In this document: positions 51,053 through 60,848 of the stretch, in pieces
How the letters are laid out: each line of letters opens with the position of its first letter
How positions within the stretch are numbered: the first letter of the stretch is position 1
NCBI GenBank assembly: GCA_025449115.1
Contig: JAHLKC010000001.1
Span: 62,001 to 126,000 of the forward strand
Direction of reading: 5' to 3'
From: Chytridium lagenaria
Taxonomy: Eukaryota; Chytridiomycota; Chytridiomycetes; Chytridiales; Chytridiaceae
Length of the DNA: 64,000 bases
Made by a program: the position numbers and the translations under genes
The notes under the pieces: model-generated
The model's database searches: none
The model's input: the letters and a program-made list of their open reading frames with translations, nothing else
What the model was told of the DNA's origin: nothing

Positions 51053-51592
51053 TGTTGAATACTTGTTGTTTACAGGGCTCAATTAAAACAAAGTTTAACG
51101 CACTTTTGCTCGAACAACGTTCTTAATTTATTTCGACTCAAAACACGAGTCTTTAAATACTCAAACAAAACGAACAAGTAAAGAGGAAAGACAACACAAA
51201 GGGAAACCTATCGGAGACGCGTACACTCACACGTTAAACTCTCCATTACAAAGATAAACAAATCAGAGAACCTTGACGGAACAAAGGGAATAAAGCCTAG
51301 AAGGGAATGTACCTTCACGACGAGATAAGACAGTTTGAGCGAGAGTCCAATCACAAACAGGTAGAGTTATAATTAAACTGGCATAAAGAAAATAAACCAA
51401 TCAAGAAAGGTAAATCAAAGTAGGAAATTCAAATGAGTCCAGAGAATGAATAAGAAGTCCAGTGGGCGACTTTGCGCTCAACTCTAGCGACGCGTAAATT
51501 CCAGAGCACTCTAGTGTTGCGCCCGACGCCCTGGACTAATGGTGCGAGTGATCCTGACGCATCCTCGTGAGTCAAGAGAGCGAAACCCAACA
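51053..51592 (-). repeat. 5' LTR of Copia family A minus copy
   Basis: 540 bp. TGTTGAATACTTG... to ...CGAAACCCAACA on the plus strand. Terminal TG/CA and a TTTAAA-rich core are shared with the plus copy's LTRs. Confidence 0.92.
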
Positions 51593-52385
51593 CATTTAAG
51601 GCGAAAAAAGGCTTGACTTTGATTTTTATTGGAGTATACCGTTATAGGTTAGAGCTTCACTTTTTGTTTGCTCCATCCAACCTTGAAACACTTCTTTGTC
51701 GTCCTTTTGTCACAATCCATTGTACAAACTGCTGACCACACACGCACCCCCACGATTCTTTCATCTGAACCAGATTGCTCTGTATGCGTGAGCACAACCA
51801 AATTACACTACATCCGCATCCACTCCATCATCGCCATCGCTTAACGCTTCCCCAAATCAGTCTGCGCGGCCGCAACACACCCATCCTTGCTACCAACAGT
51901 TAATCCCACTCAACCATCACCGCGCCAGTGGGGAAGGCCTCCAAGATGCTCTCAACAACCACCTCCCCCTCCTTAAGCTCTTAATCATTTTGATGAAGTC
52001 GTCCCACCCTCAACACTGACCTTCTGATCACCTTCGTAAACCGATCCTGCTGCACCATCATTGTCGCCCGCATTTAACTATACTTTACGCGCCGCAACAC
52101 ACCCTCCGCCCCAAAAACGTCAGCAGCAGCAGCAACAATTATCATCATTAGCACCAGCTGCGTCGCTTTCTGTAAACGTCTCACCTCCTAGAACACGCGC
52201 ACCGTCATCCCTTCCACCATCACTGATTAAATCTAACCCATGGATTGTCGTCGCAGCTCCATATCTCGCCCTCATCGCCTCCAACACCTTTCCATCCGTT
52301 CAGGCTATTGCACGGCTGGCACCTGTAGACCCATCCCCACCACCAATTATAACGCAACCTAACGTTTAAGGTGGAATACGGAAGC
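51593..52385. other. 793-bp spacer between the two inverted Copia arms
   Basis: Single-copy DNA between the LTRs. A 102-aa plus frame (52061-52369) with a QQQQQQ run and Pro/Ser-rich content is present, but has no recognisable domain and may be chance. I see no hairpin in this spacer. Confidence 0.55.
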
Positions 52386-52920
52386 TGTTGAGTTTCGCTC
52401 ACTTGACTCACAAGGACGCGTCAGGATCACTCGCACCATTAGTCAGCGGCGTCGGGCGCAACACTAGAGTGCTCTGGAATTTACGCGTTGCTAGAGTTGA
52501 GCGCAAAGTCGCCCACTGGACTTCTTATTCATTCTCTGGACTCATTTGAATTTCCTACTTTGATTTACCTTCTTGATTGGTTTATTTCTTTATGCCAGTT
52601 TAATTATAACTCTACCTGTTTGATTGGACTCTCGCTCAAACTGTCTTATCTCGTCGTGAAGTACATTCCCTTCTAGGCTTTATTCCCTTTGTTCCCGTCA
52701 AGGTTCTCTGATTTGTTTATCTTGTAATGGAGAGTTTAACGTGTGAGTGTACGCGTCTCCGATAGGTTTCCCTTTGTGTTGTCTTTCCTCTTTACTTGTT
52801 CGTTTTGTTTGAGTATTTAAAGACTCGTGTTTTGAGTCGAAATAAATTAAGAACGTTGTTCGAGCAAAAGTGCGTTAAACTTTGTTTTAATTGAGCCCTG
52901 TAAACAACAAGTATTCAACA
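52386..52920 (+). repeat. 5' LTR of Copia family A plus copy
   Basis: 535 bp, TGTTGAG...TATTCAACA. It is nearly identical to the minus copy's LTR except for one-base run-length differences and a diverged first ~100 bp. Confidence 0.92.
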
Positions 52921-54050
52921 GTCGTAGCACTTCTCTGACGACATGGGAAAGAAAGACGATTTACGCCGTACGTTAACGAGAACGCTCCAACCAAAGAAGA
53001 GAAGGATCTGCGGATCAAGGAGCAGTCGGCTAACGATCGTGCTAAGAACCGGATAGAGTCTCAAGTGACTGATTCGGTCTTACACTTGATTGGAGAGGAC
53101 TTCACGGCCAAGGAAGCGTGGGAGTGCCTCGTGTCATCATTTGAGCGTAAATCCGAACCCAACCGCAACGCTCTCACGCGCAAGCTCACTCGTCTCAGAA
53201 TGAAAGAGGACGCGTCTTTACGCGTATTCGTTGCTGAACTTTCGACAATGGTCAACCAACTCAAGGCAACCGGCGAGGCTGTCTCCAACAAGCAACACAT
53301 TGCTCACCTGCTCACCAAACTACCAAACTCCCGGAAGCTTACGACGTCGCGGTTGCCAACATTGAAACGGACGACAAAGCGGTCAAGGACTACAACCTGG
53401 TCGTCGCCAGACTTCTCAACTGTGAAGAGAAGATCAAGGACCGCGTTGAGGCATCCGAGGAAGCGGAGGCTTTCTTTACGACAAGAGCGCGTAAGGGGAA
53501 GAAAACCAGCAGGAAAGGACGCGTCGAAAGGTGGAGATAAAAGGTCAAAGACTTGTTTTAAGTGCAAGAAGATAGGACACTATGCGAACAAGTGTCGCTC
53601 TGGGAAGAAGAAAGACTCGGGGGAGTCGAGTGATGATACCTCAGAGAACGAGAAAGATGGTGGTGGTAGGAACCGTCATCGTGGGAAGCGGTGGAAGAAG
53701 CGTGCCTCGGACAAGAAGAAGTCTGCAAACACGGCGCGTGCGAGTCTAATTGCCTTTATGGCTATTTTGCGTCAGTCTGACGCGGAGGCTGGGGAATCCT
53801 TGTCGGTTAAGCTGGAGAAGCGGGATAACCGATGGATTCTGGACTCTGGAGCCACTCAGCATATGACCTTCTCGAAGGAAGGTTTGCAGGGTTACCGCGC
53901 CGCGAGCAGCCGCGTAAAAACTGCAGAGCACGGCGAAGGAATACGCGTGGAGGGTAGGAGATTTAACTCTCAGCATCAAGGTCGGGAAGGCCACGCAAAC
54001 GATCACGCTCAAGAACGTACTCTATGTGCCGGAGCTCACGCGTAATCTCA
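52921..54050 (+). pseudogene. Copia A plus copy: gag and protease
   Basis: An ATG at 52,942 gives only MGKKDDLRR before the frame moves to RFTPYVNENAPTKEEKDLR. Gag from 53065: VLHLIGEDFTAKEAWECL. An 8-bp tandem duplication (ACCAAACT twice, about 53,312-53,327) shifts the frame away from LTKLPEAYDVAVANIETDDK. Zinc knuckle CFKCKKIGHYANKC about 53,558-53,595. Protease RWILDSGATQHMTF about 53,830-53,870. Confidence 0.88.
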
Positions 54051-56630
54051 TCTCCCTGGGTGCAGCAGCGTCGCGTGGCGTTGTTTTGGAGTCATCCAGC
54101 GGCAAGTATCGCCTCAGACACGTCGGATCGAACGACGTGACGGCAGAGTTCAAGGTTGAGGACAGCCTATTGTATCTGGTGCAGCCAGACACCGCAGCAA
54201 ACCCCACGATGGGTGTGAAAAGCCAGTCGCTGAACAGCGCGCAGATTTGGCATCGACGGATGGGTCACATCTCGATGAAGGCGGTGAAGAAGCTTGAAAA
54301 ATCGGAAACGGGTGTACCGATCACGTTGTATAACGACGACGACGATGTGCTTTGCAAGGGATGCATTGATTGGAAGCTTACGCGCTCCTCTCACCAGGAG
54401 AGAGTTGAGAAGGACTACAAAGTCCCGGAACGCGTTCACGTGGATTTGGCGGGACCCATAAGCGGAAGAGCTTGGGAGGGTCGCGTTACTTCATGGTGGT
54501 TGTGGACACGTCGACGGGTTACTGCAACACGTACATGCTCAAGGAAAAGAAGCAAGCGGTTCAGTACATCAAGCAGTACAAGAGAGAGGCCGAGGCACTC
54601 ACAGGTCGACAGATTGACGCGTTGAGATACTTGGAAAGGAACCCTGAGGAGATGGAACGGCTTCGAGAAAAGCCGCATCTCCTGGAGATTGTTGCAGATA
54701 ACGGTGGGGATTTTAAGAACAAGCAGCTGGAGGCTTGGTGCCTGGAGGAAGGCATCAAGCTCACGTTCACCATGCCCTACACGCCTCAGCAGAACGGTGT
54801 CGCGGAAAGAATGAATCGGTCGCTCATTGAGAAGGCAAAGTGCATGCTTAGCGACGCGAGTCTCGACGACAAATTCTGGGGAGAGGCCGTTACGTGTGCC
54901 ACGTACTTGTACAATCGATCTCCTCGTAAGGATGGGATTTCACCTCTGGAAGGCTTCACGTGAAGAAAGCCTAACCTGAAACGCGTTCGAATCTTTGGTT
55001 GCGCATGTTATGCGCACGTCCCAAAGGGACGACGGAAGAAGATGGAGAAGAACGAGCGCAAATGCATTTTCTTGGGATACGAGGCAATGGGATATCGCCT
55101 TTATGACCCAGTCACGAAGAAAGTAGTGCGCAGTAAGACTGTTGCTTTTGATGAGTTGAAAACTGGCGTTTGGGAAGGACACGACGCAGACGTGTCCACC
55201 TGGAAGGTACACAGGAAGCTGCTGGACAAGGTGGGGAGCGATTCAGGGATTTGGGGGAGCGATGAAGACTCCGAGGATTCCGAAGATGAGTCATTGAGCT
55301 CTGAGGATGATGGAGATGACGCGTCACAGGTCCGTGAAGACAGCGAAGAGTTGGAGGATGATGTCGAGGATGCTCAGGAAGAGAGCGACGCGTCAGAAGA
55401 GTTTGAAGACGCGCCAACTTCGCCAAGAAGGACCCCTCTACGCGCTACACGCAGCGTTTCACGTTTCCCGGTACCAGCAACACCACCAGCAGAGGAAGGC
55501 ACTCGTCGTTATTCCCTGAGAGAGAGGAGGCCAGCAAACGCAGAATGGTTTAAGGCTCAAGCGCCAGGAAAGCGCGCTCCTGCTCCACGTAAGCCTGCAG
55601 CACACACCGTTACCGTGATGAGTGACGAGGACGTGACAGATCCAGCAACCGTTGAGGACGCGTTGGGATGCGTCGATTCAGAAGAATGGATGAAGGCTCT
55701 CCAGGATGAGTACCAGTCGTTGCTGGAGCATCAGACGTGGCGTCTGGTGCCTCGACCAAAGGGCAAGCACATCATCAAGAGTGAATGGGTGCTCCGTTAC
55801 AAGCGAACGGAAAACGAATCCGTGGAAAGGAGAAAAGCTCGATTCGTCGCGAAGGGATATTCGCAGAAAGAAGGCGTGGACTACTTGGAGACTTCCGCGC
55901 CAATAATGAAAGGGGCGACCTTTCGGACAGCACTCGCGGTAGCAGCTCACGAGGGGATGGTCTTACGCCAATACGACGTCAAGACGGCGTTTCTCAATGG
56001 CAATCTCAAGGAGGAGATATACATCGAGCAACCAGAGGGTTTTGTGATTCTTGGGAAGGAAGACTGGGTTTGTCTTCTCTTGAAGACCTTGTACGGGTTG
56101 AAGCAATCACCTCTTGGATGGAATGAGGTGTTGGATGAGTTCCTCATCTCAATAGGCTTCACACGTTCGCTCTCGGATCCATGTCTTTACTACCGACGCA
56201 ACGGCGAGAGGTTATTGTTACTGGTTGTCTATGTTGACAACCTGGTGCACGCGTGTCCTGATCAGGAAGAGGCAGACGCGTTTCAAGACGATCTCAAGCG
56301 TCGGTTTACGGTCACAAGCCAGGGGGAGCCAAGATATTTGACGATCCACCAACGCTTTGGTGTGATAACACGGCAGCAGAGGCCATTGCAACGAACCCCA
56401 TCATCAGCTCGAGGACGCGACACGTGGATCTTCGGTTCCACGCGGTTAGAGATCGCGTTGCCAAGCGTTTGCTTCCGGTGTAGCACATTGGAACCAAGGA
56501 ACAGCCTGCAGACATGCTTACGAAAGGGCTGGCGCGTAGGGACCTGGAGAGGTGTCGTGAACGCGTGGGGATGGCAGTCGTTGAGGATAACGCGTCAGAG
56601 ATAGGGGAGCCAGAGAAGTCGTGAGTAAAG
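54026..56630 (+). pseudogene. Copia A plus copy: integrase, RT, RNase H remnant
   Basis: Integrase: HVDLAGP (D), VADNGGDF (D), TPQQNGVAERMNR (E) in 54026-54963. RT in 55042-56340: RYSLRERRPANAEWFK linker, WRLVPRPKGKHIIKSEWVLRYK, LRQYDVKTAFLNGNLKEEIYIEQPEGF, LYGLKQSPLGWNEV, and VYVDNLVHA in place of YVDD. After GEPRY the frame is lost. RNase H end HVDLRFHAVRDRV and TKEQPADMLTKGLARRDLERC can be read in another frame up to about 56,620. Confidence 0.9.
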
Positions 56631-56648
56631 TTCACGAAAGGGGGAGAA

Positions 56649-57149
56649 TTTTGGGTTTCGCTCTCTTGACTCACGAGGACGCGTCAGGATCACTCGCACC
56701 ATTAGTCCAGGGCGTCGGGCGCCACACTAGAGTGCTCTGGAATTTACGCGTCGTTAGAGTTGAGCGCGAACGCGCCCACTGGACTTCTCATTTACATCCT
56801 GGACTCATTTGAATTTCCCACTTTGATTTACCTTCCTTGATTGGTTTATTTTCTTTATGCCAGTTTAATTATAATTCTACCTGTTTGTGATTGGACATTC
56901 CCTTCTAGCCTTTACTCTCTTTGTTCCCGTCAAGGCTCTCTGATTTGTTTATCTTTGTAGTGGAGAGTTTAACGCGTTAGTGTACGCGTCTCCGATAGGT
57001 TTACCTTTGTGTTGTCCCTCTTTAGTTGTTCGTTTTGTTTCAGTATTTAAAGACTCGTGTTTTGAGTTGAAATAAATTAAGAACGTTGTTCGAGCAAAGT
57101 GCGTTTAACTTTGTTTTAATTGAGCCCCGTGAACAACAAGTATTCAACA
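56649..57149 (+). repeat. 3' LTR of Copia family A plus copy
   Basis: 501 bp, ends TATTCAACA. Aligns to the 5' LTR but lacks about 35 bp (the CTCAAACTGTCTTATCTCG block) and has more substitutions than the two 5' LTRs have between them. Confidence 0.88.
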
Positions 57150-58725
57150 AAATGTTGTCCACCTGTGAAACTCCACTACATTTCTCTGTGGTTTTTGTGA
57201 TTGGTGGGGGCTGTAAGAAGAACATTACATATGCTGGTTTTTTACCGCCCGTGGATGTCATACAATCCAAGAGTGGGAAAATTTGAAAAGGTAGCCCAGG
57301 GGGGATGCAAAAACCTCACCCAAAAAATATTAATGTACTTTTAATTAGAATGGAATCACTGCCAATCAAATTGACTGTTGCTTACTCCATTCACCAATAT
57401 TGACTTGCCTTCTTCCTGAACCAAGATCAGGACCAGATTGTCTCCTGGCAATCAGGGATGCCTATAAGTCTCCATGCCAAACTACTATGGCAGATTTAAC
57501 ACGACTGCACACTGTTGGTTATATTATGGCCAAGCACAACCACAGTGGAACGTCTGATGTTCACTTTCCTGGAATACTTGTTATATTCATTATATTCATT
57601 ATATCTTTTATGTATATTAAAATACATCCAGTGAAATAGAAGAAAACCTTCAATATTTCACATTAGACTTTTACTAGGTCGTCTGGTTATGGCTGCTTCT
57701 ACATTATTCAACACTCAGGTGTAGTTGTTGAACCCCACTGTTGAAGTATCCATGGGTCTTTAGACTCTCGGGTTATGACTTCAGTTTCAGGACCCTGGAT
57801 ACGCCTGTAGACTCTTACATATGTCAGCATGTGTAAAAACACGAGTCAGATGGTAATAAAAACATGCAGTTATACTATAACATGTGTTAGAAGGTTCTAC
57901 ACAACAAGGCTGTAAGGCTGCAATGCCTCCTGCAGAAAAAACCCCTCTATATCTTGCCTCCAGCGTGAGAAGGCAATGTTTTGACGCCTTTCTGGAAGGA
58001 ATAACTCAATGCATACATGAAAACACCAGAGACTGAACGAAACAAGGAGCTAGAGGAAACAGCACCTCCATGGTCATTATCTGAAGTCAGGTGTTTGGGT
58101 GTACAGGTATACCCACTTTTTCCTGACAATTGCCCACTGTGGTTGGTATGGACAATAGGGTTAATAAAGCTTGACAACAATTTTCCGCGTGCTTATTATT
58201 CACAAACCTTCTTGTTGTTCTCACTTACAAATGAGGACTACACTATTGTTTACTAGTGTTCTGTCCTTAAATGAATTGGGACGTGCTTTGTTGAGTTCTT
58301 TACTGAATTGGGACATGTTTAGTCGCATTGTTTTTCATGTGGTTTGCTTTTATGCTGATGGCTGACAGAGATTAATGCTAAAGGCCATATTATTATAGAC
58401 AAGACATAGCATGGCCATTCTTTAGGTGCTTCACCTGACAACCCTGTCTACAAACATTCAATTATCGCTGATGCCTATACATTAGAAAGTGCCAAACCAT
58501 TGGACTTGCGCTGCAGTATTACATAAGTTCCGGATATGTTGGCATTATTATCCTCTTTAAAAAAGCCGTGCAAATGAGCGTCACAATAGAGTGGAGTGGC
58601 ATTATTTTAAAAATGGTAAAAATTTTGTTATGCGATGAACTCTGTATGGTTAAGTGTGGGCTTTGGCCTTGGAGCTGGAATCAGTAAGTTGCCAAATGAA
58701 ATTGAAAGAGTAAACCGGAGGATCA
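57150..58725. other. Long non-coding region between Copia A and TRMO
   Basis: No supported gene. The largest frames are under 90 aa and have no domain. A block at about 57,440-57,500 resembles one at 38,600-38,670. Confidence 0.5.
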
Positions 58726-58763
58726 CTTGGTGGGAGAGATTATGCTTGGTGGGAGAGATTATG
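58726..58763. repeat. 19-bp tandem duplication
   Basis: CTTGGTGGGAGAGATTATG occurs twice in a row (58726-58744 and 58745-58763), just upstream of the tetranucleotide array. Confidence 0.85.
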
Positions 58764-58767
58764 CTTT

Positions 58768-58958
58768 GAATGGATGGATGGATGAAGGAATGGACTGAAT
58801 GAATGGACTGAATGAATTGAGTGAATGAATGAATGGATTGAATGAATGAATGGATGGATGAATGAATGGATTGAATGAATGAATGGATGGATGAATGAAT
58901 GGATTGAATGAATGAATGGATGGATGAATGAATGGATGGATGAATGAATGAATGAATG
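58768..58958. repeat. ATGA/ATGG tetranucleotide array with a longer periodic unit
   Basis: About 190 bp built from GAAT and GGAT/TGGA four-base units, arranged in repeating ~32-bp blocks of the type GAATGGATTGAATGAATGAA. It runs straight into the first exon of TRMO. Confidence 0.9.
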
Positions 58959-60332
58959 AATCAATACGCTGTCTATTCTATGTGTTTAATCGTAACTCTA
59001 CTGCTTTTTTTATCCAATACAGCTCTTCTTGTACTGCGCATACAATCTAATCATGCCGTTGATAAAGCAAAAAATGAAAACGATCTGCATAAGCATTGCA
59101 AGCAAAAGATCTATGCAGAGCGTTCTGGGAGAATAGCTGCAGAGAAGACCATCCGTCAACAGGTACTACTAAGCATTATTCGTATTGACGTAGCTCATTT
59201 CTTAAGGTAGTCAGTGCAATGTGTCAGCCCGAAGTTGGGTTTCCAGCATTAACTATTGGATTTGTGCAATCTCCATACATTGGAAAGCGGGGAACCCCAA
59301 GGTAACCAAAGCTCGCTACATTAACAATCAATATTATCAATTAACACAATCTAATTTGTGCATTAGGCAAGGCATGCTTGTGTCTGAAAGCAGAGGTTTT
59401 ATTCAACTTCATCCTGAGATTCCTATCGATGCATTACAGGGCCTTGATGGGTATATCTTATCTTTATTTGCCATCTAAATAACCACGATATGAAAAGATA
59501 CTCCCATGTTTTCGTTTCCTTCGTCTTTCACGAAAACACAAATCTGCCAAAGATGCTGTCGAGGTCTACTCGTCGCGGAGGATCCGAAAAACAAGCACTT
59601 GACGAAAGAAGCAAGTCTTTTCGAACAGCCGGTTTCAGCTCCACCGTGCCACAGTTTGCAGCAAAGGTTTTTCCTCCTCTCATGAATGGAGGCAGCATTG
59701 GCGTCTTTGCAACTCGCTCGCCCCATCATCCCAATCCTTTCGGCTTATCTTTGGTCAAGATTGAGTCTATCGATGTAGCAAATCGCCGGATTGAAATCAG
59801 CGGTCTCGACATGTGTGAAGGAACGCCAATATTGGATTTAAAGCCTTGGAATCCCGCGGATTGTCCTCGATGCTTCCACGGTCTCGTTAATCATGATCGT
59901 CCTCTCACGGATTCGCCCTTTTGCGCAAACGAGGCTTTGGCTACATGCGGTGGTTATTTTAACGTTCGAGTGCCAGAATGGGTCACGGCAGGAGTCACCC
60001 AGGCTTCTCACCTCCCTGTCAGTTTCGATGAAATTGCTTATAATACCCTTATGGAGAACTTGCGGAAGGGAACATTACAATTTTACAAAGCTGGCGATGA
60101 AGAAAGATTGGAGAGAGCGCTGACAAAGATTCTATCGTTAGATATCCGCAGCTTTCATCAAGGCCGCGGAAAGAAACACCTTCCAGAGTCTGACTTAATA
60201 TGCCAGGATGGGTCTCAGCATTATGAGCTGGACTTCGATACATTGAATATAAAATTCATTGTGACGGATAATTTACATATAAATGTCAAGGAGGTGTCAT
60301 TACGAATTGAAGAGAAAAAGAATAAAGAATAA
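58956..60332 (+). CDS. tRNA (adenine37-N6)-methyltransferase TRMO (TsaA-like)
   Basis: Methylates t6A37 to m6t6A in tRNA-Thr in this family (UPF0066/TsaA fold, SAM-dependent). Exon 1 (about 58956-59161) gives an N-terminal membrane anchor (MCLIVTLLLFLSNTALLVL) and a helix rich in K, E and R. Exon 2 gives LTIGFVQSPYIGKRGTPR, then QGMLVSESRGFIQLHPEIPIDALQGLDG. A GT-AG intron (59451-59497, 47 nt) leads to GYSHVFVSFVFHEN. Then come AAKVFPPLMNGGSIGVFATRSPHHPNPFGLSLVKI and GLDMCEGTPILDLKPW, the family's RSP-H-x-PN and D-x-GTP-x-LD-x-KP motifs. The last exon is open to 60332 with a C-terminal extension. No frame break is seen after 59,498. The ATG sits at the end of a tetranucleotide array. An in-frame TGA directly precedes it. 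Confidence 0.9.
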
Positions 60333-60341
60333 AGAATAAGA

Positions 60342-60840
60342 TTAACCATCCATTTGTTTTCGTGCCAAGGAAGGGCTAGGTGGGTTTGCCACATTTGAAG
60401 TGAAGCTTAGGGCTGCTAGAACAGCGCTTGCGCCTCCAATAAGAGATTTTTGAGTGGCACCAAGGTTCCATTGGGAGTTCTGTGCTTGGTGGGCTGCTGA
60501 CGTGGCTGCACCGACCAATCCAACCACACCATTAAGGACGGCGTTAGTGACTGTTCCTGCCGGCAATGGCTTTGCTGCAGCACTGTGCAATTTAAACGAT
60601 ATGGGAGGCTTTCGATACACATCGTTTTCACTTAAGGATAGCTCGTCTCTGCCATGCTCTGATACATGAGACTATTAGATTTTGGCCTTTATGGTGGCAA
60701 TAAAATGTACCTTTCTTTTCAGAATTAAGGCCAGTTGTCGGAAGCAATGCAAATCGAGGGAGATTTACCAGAACGGAGAATGGCGCCGTCTTTTCAGAGT
60801 GGGGCAGCTTGCGGGTTCTATACTTTAGCGACGAATTGCA
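60342..60840 (-). CDS. Small unknown protein with a hydrophobic Ala/Gly segment
   Basis: I do not recognise this gene. Two minus-strand exons join in frame. An upstream exon (about 60,710-60,830) reads KLPHSEKTAPFSVLVNLPRFALLPTTGLNSEKK. The downstream exon, to the stop at 60342, reads EHGRDELSLSENDVYRKPPISFKL and continues TVTNAVLNGVVGLVGAATSAAHQ and ASAVLAALSF. The Ala/Gly/Val segment may be membrane-embedded. It lies in tandem just downstream of COG1. The start codon could not be placed without overlapping the end of COG1. Confidence 0.5.
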
Positions 60841-60848
60841 ATTAGGAC

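Larger units (their letters stand above)
46956..51592 (-). mobile_element. Copia family A, minus copy, 3'-truncated (left arm of inverted repeat)
   Basis: Near-identical inverted copy of the plus element at 52386-57149. It keeps the 5' LTR (51053-51592), gag, protease, integrase and RT, and stops within RNase H at about 46,956, so the 3' LTR is missing. It holds the 557-bp RT/RNase H segment that the plus copy lost. It also has its own deletion in RNase H, where GFSDA is followed directly by MLNGGAV. Private homopolymer indels relative to the plus copy include A4 at 47981-47984 versus T3 at 55990-55992, and A5 at 49260-49264 versus T4. Confidence 0.92.
52386..57149 (+). mobile_element. Copia family A, plus copy, both LTRs, internally deleted (right arm of inverted repeat)
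   Basis: 4,764-bp element with 5' LTR 52386-52920 and 3' LTR 56649-57149. Order: gag, protease, integrase, RT, RNase H. A purine-rich tract (GAAAGGGGGAGAA) lies just before the 3' LTR. Flanks GAAGC and AAATG do not form a target-site duplication. About 557 bp between RT and RNase H are missing: GEPRY is joined to the FDDPPT region out of frame. Confidence 0.93.

Noticed and set aside
52061..52369. 102-aa frame in the spacer between Copia arms
   Set aside because: Low-complexity Q/S/P content with no domain; could be chance.
53312..53327. Programmed frameshift in Copia gag
   Set aside because: It lies inside gag rather than at the gag-pol border and is explained by a perfect 8-bp duplication.
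53061..56674. Several 60-120-aa frames antisense to Copia A, repeated in both arms
   Set aside because: They appear in both arms only because the DNA is duplicated; they lie opposite gag/pol.
57947..58365. Short frames in the 57-58.7 kb region as genes
   Set aside because: Under 80 aa, overlapping on both strands, no domain or splice context.
58768..58958. Possible CRISPR array
   Set aside because: Pure four-base units with no unique spacers; a eukaryotic microsatellite.
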